From contig NJFT01000352.1 of NCBI GenBank assembly GCA_002221725.1, positions 1-27,288 of the forward strand: a DNA stretch of 27,288 nucleotides, read 5' to 3'. The DNA is from Scedosporium boydii (lineage: Eukaryota; Ascomycota; Sordariomycetes; Microascales; Microascaceae). The notes beneath the pieces are model-generated. The model saw nothing but the letters and a program-made list of their open reading frames with translations, ran no database searches and was not told the origin of the DNA. The number at the start of each line of letters is the position of its first letter. Position 1 is the stretch's first letter. Positions 19,793 to 27,288 of the stretch are shown here, in pieces. The position numbers and the translations under genes were made by a program.

Positions 19793-22700
19793 TCAAACAC
19801 CCAATTCCCCTCCCACGACCTTCAATGCCTCCCCCAACACCCCCAAAACACCCTCATCCCCACACCGTCCAGCAACCCCAGCAGCCCCCACCAAAAGCGG
19901 ATACACCCTCAACAAATGCTTCCTATTCTCGCTATCCACATTCGGCGTATCCGGTATCGCCTCGCTCTCCGACTTCAGATCCGCCAGCCGTCTCAGCACA
20001 TGCAGCAACTCCTTCCGCTGCGAGAGCGGCTGCGGCATGCGGCCCCGGAGCGGTTGGTCAGCCACGTAGGCCCTGAGGACGAGCGCCGATCGCAAAATGA
20101 GGTAGGGCGCGGCCGTTCGCGCGATGCGTACGTGGAGGGCGGAGGGGGCTTCTCTTGGACCGGTGGCGCCGTCGCGGGGGAACTTTGGTGTTGGGGGTTG
20201 GACGACGATGGAGGGGGTCGTCGCCGCTTCGTCGTGCGCGGAGATAAGGGAGAAGAGTTCGTCGAGGCAGACGTAGCTCATTCGTGTGCGCTTGGCTGGT
20301 AGTGAGACAGCTGTGCGACCGTGGCGGGATCTGTGGAGTAAGGTGGCAAGTGCGTCTCCGCTGCTGTTTGACAGAAGTTTTATTTCCTCGGGCGATGGTT
20401 GGTGGATGATGGATGTTCGGAAGAGGCTCTCCGCGAATGCTTTCCGCGTCTTGTCTGGAATCACTTCCGCCCCGAGAGAGGGGATGATGAGATCCCGAAG
20501 CTTCAGGAAGGACTCGACGTCGAACACTTCGTCTGCCGCCACGTGGACCCCGTCTTCAGGAGCTCGGTGACACTCGGCGCTGACGATGCCGTTGGAAATC
20601 TTGACAATCTCTTGCCAAATATTTTGCACCATTTGGCTGGGAATGTTGTCGAGGTTCTTCAGCTGCGGAAGCGTGCCCTCTAAGATCGCCAAGGCCGTGC
20701 TAGTTGCAAGCCTCCACGGCTGAACTGACCTCGTAACTATGGGGAAGCTGTATTTCAAAGTGATGGGCCGCGCAAGCGTGCTAAGCGCCGAGACGTATGC
20801 GCCGCTCGTGTAAATCTCTTCGTCCGTAGCGTTGCTCAGGATAAGATCCTGTAGAATCCCCATGCTCGTCTTGGACATTGCCACGAAGGTTCTCTTGGGA
20901 GATGGCTGTGCGGGCTTGTTAGGATCTATTTCAAATGCCATCGCGATGAACTCGGCGATCTTAGTGAGCACCACTGCTGGCACGCCCCGAAGGTTGACGC
21001 GTATGCGGCGCACCGCTTCTAAGATCTTGGCTTGGAGCGGCGTCATGTACTCCACGTCGACGACGTAGGCGCCTGTTGTCGCGTACTGCGTTGATTCCCG
21101 AAGTAGCTTGAGCATGGCGTCCACTCTCTCAACAGTGAGATCGGCATCGATCAGTCGATACACATCCTCCAGTGCCGAGACGTAGGCGAGAAGACTGTTT
21201 TGATTGTCTTGCTTCGACTCCTCTTCCTCGCCTACTGCCACAGGAACGCCCCTGCTCCACAAGCCCCAAGAGAGATCGATGCTCTCTTTGCTAAGTGTAG
21301 CTGTAGAGTTGTCGCGCGTCTGGGCGAGTATCTTCCCTAGTGCGTTGAAAACGGCTGTATTGATGTCGAGGATCTGAAAGTCGAGCAGCTTCCCAAAGTG
21401 CCCAATCAGCTCCTTCCACAGCGAGTCGAAGGAAGGATGCTGCGTAAGTGCATCTAAGTAGTTGGCAATAAGAGTCGAGATTCCATTCAGAACAACCACT
21501 GCTGTCTCGTTCCATTCACTCCTATCTCGATCGTCTGCATCGTCATCATTCGCCGCTTCCAATTCCTCTTCGATAGAAGACAACAGCTTGAATAGAACCG
21601 ATTTGATACATATCGACCATGCCTCGGAACTAAGACGGTCCCCATACGCGTCGAAAATTCGAAGCAATGTTTGAATCGCGCCTAGGAAAGAGTTCAATCA
21701 GCATCGTGCAATTCTGAAATATTGGGGCTAAACCCAAGACTCACTATTTCTCAGTTCGAGACGGGCATCGGCAGTTACTTTCGTAAGGCGAAGCAACAGA
21801 AGCATCCACAATGCGGCATCTGATGCAGGCTGCTCAGGATCGGATGCCATTTCTGCCAAGTCGGAAGCATTTCTTCCCTGCATCAGCTCTGAAGTAATCG
21901 AGAGCGATTTGTTCTTCCCCGATAAGAAGTCCGAAAGCACCCAGAAAAAGGTGACAGTCTATCATGTCTTAGTAGGGAAACGCGAGGCCACGAAATGGGG
22001 TAAGGGGTTGTATGAATATACCGTTAATGCTATGTTCAAATCGTCACCCTGCGTGCAGAATTCGTAGAGTGTATCCACGAGCTTGAGGAAACACGAGTTA
22101 GGAAGCGCTGCCAAAAAGTCCGAACAGATGAGCTCAAGAGAATTAAACGACGGCCGAATCAACTTGGCCGACCTCGTCATGAGCACCGACTGTTGAGTTC
22201 CCCGACGTTCAGGCACGCCGAACTTCCTATAGACGAAAATGGAGCCGATAATGTCAAACGCGATGGTCCAACCGCTAACAAGTGCCTCCCCACAGTTTTC
22301 GAGCATACTCTTCAAGCCATCAAGAATGATCTTGTGGATCTCGACATCAGTCCCGTGGTTCGCAACAGAGACATCTCGGTCCTCTGCCTGAAGCGGAACT
22401 AACGCATCACGCAAGGCCTCCAGAAGTCGAAGCTGAACACCAGCCCGGGCGCCTTCCTCAAGAGTGCCAGCGACGTGCGCAGCCTCAAGCACAAGACGGA
22501 CGAGAATCTCAGCTGCTCTAGTCCTCACGGAAGCATACATCCCGGCTGCGTTCAGCACCCTGATGAGTTCCGTCGTGAGCGGGGTCCAACCAGAAACCTC
22601 CGGAGGGTATGAGAGTAGCCTTTCGATATTGACGGTGGCAACGTCACCGAGCTTGCCGAGAGCTAACATGTCTTCCTGCGTGGGACCTGCCGTGGCCGGC

Positions 22701-25421
22701 GTTGAAATACTAAGAACGCGGCGATGCTGGCCGGCCCCAGGAGTCTTGAGCACGTTACCGGTGGGAGGAGGCGATGAAGTTTGAACGGTAGCAGAGCTTG
22801 GAGTCTCAGTCTGGCCGCGCTCCAGCAGATTGCAGATAGCTTCGACCACTTCGACAAACGACCTGTTGGGGAAATCCACCGTGCTTTCAATAAGCCTGGA
22901 GACAGCCGTCTCAACAGCCCTAATTTCGCCGCCAAAGTTTCCAAGCAGCGCATGCGCCTCGTTTTCGGCCTGAGGGTCCTGGCCCTTGATGGCGGTGGGT
23001 ATTTTCCCCGGCACTTTACCGGAAGAGAATAGAACAAAGTCAGCCTGCTGCAGCGTCTCCAGGATTATACTCCACGAGCTTCCGAGGGTAGGTCCGAGCG
23101 CGATGCCCAGGTTGAGCAAAGCCCTCAGACAAAGAAGGTTGCGAGTGTTCAAGGCTCCTTGGGTGGGGTCCAAGGAGGGTTGGCGGCCTTTCTCCGTAGG
23201 CTGGGGATGCAACGTGAGACTCTCCCGGCTGAGAAGGCCCCTGGCATTGCTAAGAAGGCCCCCCGCGGAGTCCGGACCTGTAGGGGTGCTCGGCCGAGCT
23301 GCGCCCATGTTCAGGCACGCAGTGAACACGTTGGGCGGTACAGCCGCCTTTCCGAGGGTCGTGAGGAATGCGTCTCGAGGCGTATTAAGATGAAGAAGTC
23401 CAGCCACATGAGCGAACTTCTGGAAGGCTCGGACAAGGCCGTGATAGTACTCCGAGTCGAGCGCGGCGTTGAGGAACGTTGAGCAAGTAGCCAGGATAGC
23501 CGGCCAGCATTCGTCGATGATGGCAGCGCAGATTTTGACTTCTGCGTATTGTGGATGGTCATCGTGCGTCAGGGGGTTAATGGGGACGGGGTTCCTCTTG
23601 TAGGAGGGTGTCCGCTCTAACCCCTTCGACTCGACCTGCTCTTCCTTGGCACCCGGTGCAGGAGACGCTCTCCCGGTATCCTGCCGAGCGAGTTTCTTCC
23701 GGTTGCGTTCCCCGGGAACCGTCAAGGGCAAAATAAACTTGGCAAGTCCTTCTGAGAGTGACGAGATGCACGCAAGAGTTAAGTTATAGATGTAGGATTC
23801 AGGGATAGCTGGAGGTTCCGTCTTATCCAGCTGGTCGATGCATGGCACTCGAACAGAGCTCCATTGCGTACTGATCCCGGTATTTCCCCCTTCGGATGGT
23901 CCAGTCCCACTAATGATACCTGTAACTCCTCCAGACTCCAGCATAACATCCCCTGCAGTACCGACATACGGATTGGATACTGGAATGGTCGACTGATGGC
24001 CAAGCCCGATGACGCTCGGCTTCTCCGTGCTCAGACGCACAAAAGTCGCCGTCAGCGTCTTCAGGATATCTTTCTCTCCCTCCTTCATATCGTAGAGGTA
24101 AAATATGCGTCTCATCAAAGCAGGTTCGGTGAACACTCCCCGGAAAACTTCCATACAGAGAGCTCTTCTCCAAAGCGGGACGTCTTGGTCGAGGAGCTGA
24201 GTAAGGATATCCAGAGCCTGCCCGCTTTCGGAGGGCAAGATACTAATATGTCGGCGGAGAAGGGTGTATAGAATGCGGACCAGGCGAACTGACGTCGCAA
24301 AATTGGGTTTGTGATTTAGAGCGCTAATGATGAACGGCATCACCCTGGTCCGGAGGATGTGCGCCTGTTCTGGGTGAGTTAGGAAGATGGCCGCATGATT
24401 CGTAAGGACGGATTCTATGAGTTCAAGGCCGAATGTTTGCGGAAGCCCTGTGAAGCGTAGATACTCTGGACGTTGGTTCTCTGTCATGAGGCAGAGATCG
24501 TTGAAGACCTGGTAAGTAGAGTTAGCGGACGCTCTTTTCTCATGACAAAGGTGCGCTACGAACTCTGAAGGCATCAAGGGCCGCAGTTCGAAGCTGAACT
24601 GCTCCATCTTCCGTCGGAGCCTCCCCAACAAAAGGCGTATCGCCCGGTGATTCTGACACAGGAAAATTAGCACGAATTCCAGCGTCAAGAAGAAAGGGAA
24701 AGGGCCTTTCGTCCAAGGTTACCTACTGTCTTCAACCACAACCTTATCAAACACAGAAACAGCAAGCTGCTGCAACGTAGCCGCCGACGTATTATTCACA
24801 ATCGCATTCTTGCTCGCCTGCAAAATAAAGCAGATGTTGAGCGCAGTGACGAGCATGTCACCCTTAACGTCCACGGAATAATTCTGAAGCAGCGACGGCA
24901 GCGCCTGCAGGATCTTTAACTGGACATCGAGCCCCGCCGAGGTAGCCTCCCTGAGCGCCTCCAGCACCTGGTTCAGTTTACCTCGGGGGAGCGCTTTGGC
25001 GACGATGAGGCGTTGGAGGCAGACGATGGCAATGCCGGTGAATTTGACGTTTTTGGTGCCGCATGCGATGATGAATGGGTTTACAAAGTTCGCACGCTGG
25101 CTGAGCTCTTAAGGCGGTTAAGTGTTGTAAGTAAGTAGGTCAATGTTTACTGGTGAGGGCGATGGGGTGGCCGAGATGGGCAACGGCTCCCGCAGGTAGG
25201 CTTACCAGCAGCTGTCTGAGCTTCCGAAGCACCCTTGATGCTCCTCAACTCCTCCAGCGACTTCTCAGCAGCCTTTGAGAGGTGTCAGTATACACCATCT
25301 TGCAAATATGTGTGTTTGGTAATTTAAGTTTTAAATAACATACCTGCCGGAGGTCATTATGCTTCCTCTTGCTCTCTTGGATGAGGTTGGCCAGTTCAGA
25401 CGCCAATAGCTGAGTTGTCAT
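19793..25421 (-). CDS. MON2: MON2, Golgi/endosome trafficking scaffold related to large Arf-GEFs
   Basis: Peripheral scaffold of the late Golgi and endosomes. In yeast, Mon2 acts with Dop1 and the flippase Neo1 in endosome-to-Golgi recycling. It resembles the BIG/Sec7 Arf-GEFs but has no Sec7 catalytic domain, and none is seen here. Seven exons: 25344-25421, 25206-25272, 24727-25107, 24564-24652, 22022-24508, 21745-21958 and 19793-21681. Introns are 71, 98, 74, 55, 63 and 63 nt, all GT-AG, and the joined frame gives 1734 aa (human about 1717, yeast 1636). Landmarks are the DCB-type N-terminus MTTQLLASELANLIQESKRK; NNTSAAT (153-159); TFGLELIESVL (230-240); YDMKE at the HUS-box position (344-348); LDKTEPPAIPESY (432-444); a polar linker (about 470-514); and SAIQTLLRIFDAYGD (1106-1120), start of the conserved C-terminal part. 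The start has A at -3 and gives the family N-terminus. Intron 4 has an unusual GTTCGT donor. Confidence 0.97.
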
Positions 25422-25450
25422 CTTGTCCCAGCATCCGGGCCAGCGGCCAT
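25418..25450 (-). promoter_or_regulatory. Upstream ORF whose stop overlaps the MON2 start codon
   Basis: On the minus strand an ATG at 25450-25448 opens a 10-residue frame (MAAGPDAGTR). Its TGA occupies bases 2-4 of ATGA, whose first three bases are the MON2 start codon. A second upstream ATG (25434-25432) in another frame overlaps the MON2 coding start and ends at 25396. If the transcript begins above 25450, MON2 translation would depend on leaky scanning or reinitiation. The transcription start is unknown. Confidence 0.4.
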
Positions 25451-26000
25451 ACTAGATACCCCCTAGTCCCCGGCACAGTCGAACTGAATAATAGAGTAAG
25501 TCCGCGTGTAACTATGGCGAAAAATGTGTTGAATTTATCGGTTCGTGACGGATTTCCATAAAGTCCAGGGGTTCATGTAGTTGTTGGATAGAAGCCACTC
25601 TTGGTATGGTGCCTGGTGATAATGGAGATAGACCGGCAGAATCTCTGACCGCCTTCCCGATGCAGAATAACTACACAAGCTCCCCACGTTTGAAGCTCCC
25701 AGCTCAGCCGAAGTCGACGTCAAGCCAAAAAGGAAGACTAACCAGTTCCACGGAGCTGCTGCTGGACAAGACTACAAGATGGAAATTTGGTTGCCAGTAA
25801 ATATTCCTAAGTAGCTCCCAATAATAGGGGAAGTTGAGATGTTATACACATAATGAGACACGGAGCTTCAGAGTGTTTCTAAAAAATAAGAGAGAGGAAA
25901 CAAAAAGGAAAGAAGAAAGATGTTCCAACGCCGATGCTCCCTCTATCATCAACCTGCTTCTCGATTTCCCGACTTCACCCGTTCGTGATACTTCCCCCTC
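25451..26000. promoter_or_regulatory. SLP2-MON2 intergenic region: SLP2 3' end and MON2 promoter
   Basis: No gene is seen; the two short open frames, one on each strand, have no coding features. A 40-base purine run on the plus strand (25881-25920) is a T/C-rich tract on the minus strand, where both flanking genes are read. It could belong to the SLP2 3' UTR or the MON2 promoter. No clear TATA box or AATAAA signal could be assigned. Confidence 0.5.
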
Positions 26001-27275
26001 TTAACGCTTAGCCGTTTGCTCAAATCCCTCCAGCATCGTATCCTTCATCGACTTCTCCTCCTCCGGCTGGAACTCCTCACCCTCACCCGACTGCAAATAC
26101 TTCCTCGCCATAGTCTTCGCCTGCGCCTCTCCAACCTTTCCATACACGCTAAGACCCGTAGCAATCATGCCACCGATATCACCAACGTTACCGGGGACAA
26201 CCACCGCCGTGCTCTCCTTAGCAAGCTTCGAAAACGCATCCACATACTTCTCAGCAACAGACAAGCTAACCGCACCCCTCGCCGCATCCTCTCCCTCAGC
26301 AATACTCTTCGCAATAGCATCGATACCCGCAGCCGTAGCCTTCGCCTTCATGAGAATCGCCTCAGCCTCACCAGACGCGCGGTTGATCTGCTCCGCCTTC
26401 AACGCCTCGGACGCCAAGATCACGCTCTGCTTCTTACCCTCGGCGATGTTGATGGCCGACTGCCTCTGACCTTCGGATTCGAGAATCTCGGCTCGCTTCG
26501 ATCGCTCGGCGGTGACTTGGCGGTGCATGGCCTCGACGACGCCCGCGGGCGCGTGGATGTCGCGGATCTCGTATCGGAGACAGGTGACACCCCAGGCCTG
26601 CGCGGCTTCGTTGATGGCGGCCGTGATGTTGGTGTTTAGGGCTGCTCGCTCCTTGAGCACGTGGTCGAGCGTGAGCTGGCCGATTTCGGATCGCATCGTG
26701 GTTTGAGCGAGCTGGGATATGGCGTATTCGGCATCTTCAACTCCGTAGCTGCATTTCTCCTTTGTTAGTCGGCGTCCGAAAAATTGCCCGGCTCCTCTTC
26801 TATGTGCATGTGGTCTTCCGGCCCCAACCGAGGTAAAAACTCACCTAGCCTTGTAGGCATCAAAAACCCTCGTATACAAAACACCATCAAGCTCAAGAGT
26901 CACATTATCCGCCGTAATCGCACTCTGGCTAGGAATCTCGAGTGCCACTTCCTTCAGGGACTTAACATAGGCAATGCGGTCGAGAAACGGAATCAGAATC
27001 GCGAGACCCGGCTGGAGTATCCTGTTGAACTTTCCCATGCGCTCCACAATCCACGCCGTCTGCTGAGGCACGAATCGAACAATCGTATTAGCCGGCAACG
27101 AAGGTCGCTGGAAATATGTCGCGGGGACACCGCCGAGGGGGCCGCCCGGTCCGGGAGCTGTGAGGGCTCGTTGTGCCGTCGTGAGGAAGGTCCGCCGCGC
27201 CGCCAGCTGCAAAAAGGGTTGCTGGGCCTGGCGCAGAGGCACCGACAGGGCAGCTCTGGTTAGTGCCGACGCCAT
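26001..27275 (-). CDS. SLP2: Mitochondrial stomatin-like protein 2 (SPFH family)
   Basis: SPFH-family membrane organiser of mitochondria. SLP2 proteins form large ring-like assemblies at the inner membrane, bind cardiolipin and prohibitins, and in Neurospora associate with the i-AAA protease. Two exons (26845-27275 and 26001-26748) flank a 96-nt intron with donor GTGAGT and acceptor GCAG, giving 392 aa. Residues 1-40 are Arg/Ala/Leu-rich without acidic residues, as in a mitochondrial targeting sequence. The SPFH domain covers about 62-250, including VERMGKFNRILQPGL (77-91) and the stomatin-type RYEIRDIHAP (202-211). An Ala/Glu-rich coiled coil follows (about 213-305), then a conserved C-terminal block (about 308-350) and an acidic tail. 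The N-terminal membrane hairpin of plasma-membrane stomatins is absent, as usual for SLP2. The ATG at 27275 is the only start that keeps the targeting sequence. The promoter lies outside the window. Confidence 0.97.
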
Positions 27276-27288
27276 ATCGGATGCCGTT

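Noticed and set aside
22663..23037. Frames antisense to or out of frame within MON2 and SLP2 (for example 22663-23037, 26016-26639)
   Set aside because: They are shadows of the two well-supported genes and have no independent domains.
24564..24688. Possible internal start of a separate 908-codon gene at 24688
   Set aside because: This frame reads through introns 3 and 4 of MON2. The spliced frame instead gives the family sequence across both junctions (VVVEDKSPGD and LDAFRVFNDLC).

Overview
The window looks like nuclear DNA of a filamentous ascomycete (Pezizomycotina). The two clear genes encode eukaryotic proteins and carry short GT-AG introns (55 to 98 nt) with fungal-type branch sites. 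There are no operons and no Shine-Dalgarno-led genes. Species cannot be named from the sequence.

Layout. The right 7.5 kb is ordinary and gene-dense. MON2 (minus strand, 19793-25421, seven exons, 1734 aa) is a Golgi/endosome trafficking scaffold. 579 bp upstream of it on the same strand lies SLP2 (26001-27275, two exons, 392 aa), a mitochondrial stomatin-like SPFH protein. The two work in different organelles and show no functional link beyond tandem orientation.

The left edge holds the first 84 codons of a minus-strand gene that leaves the window. It has a Pro/Tyr/Gln-rich, probably disordered N-terminus, behind about 1.8 kb that is C/T-rich on the coding strand. This is the kind of long leader or promoter often seen in front of fungal regulatory genes.

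Between them lie about 17-19 kb without a recognisable conserved gene. Most open frames there lack an ATG or coding-like codon use. Three patches look better than chance and are listed at low confidence: a possible two-exon gene at 2698-3105 (+), a coding-like exon without ATG at 16667-17040 (-), and a small gene just downstream of MON2 at 19269-19698 (-). No tRNA, rRNA, transposon, CRISPR array or long terminal repeat was seen.

The most striking non-genic signal is a dispersed 11-mer, GTACGAAGTAC. It has six exact copies and at least eight one-mismatch copies, all in the gene-poor block in two clusters (about 1.1-4.0 kb and 11.9-16.6 kb), and none was seen in the MON2-SLP2 region. Other signals are a 13-bp-stem hairpin (2180-2218), a perfect 14-bp palindrome (3491-3504), an upstream ORF whose stop overlaps the MON2 start codon, and a non-consensus splice donor in MON2 intron 4.
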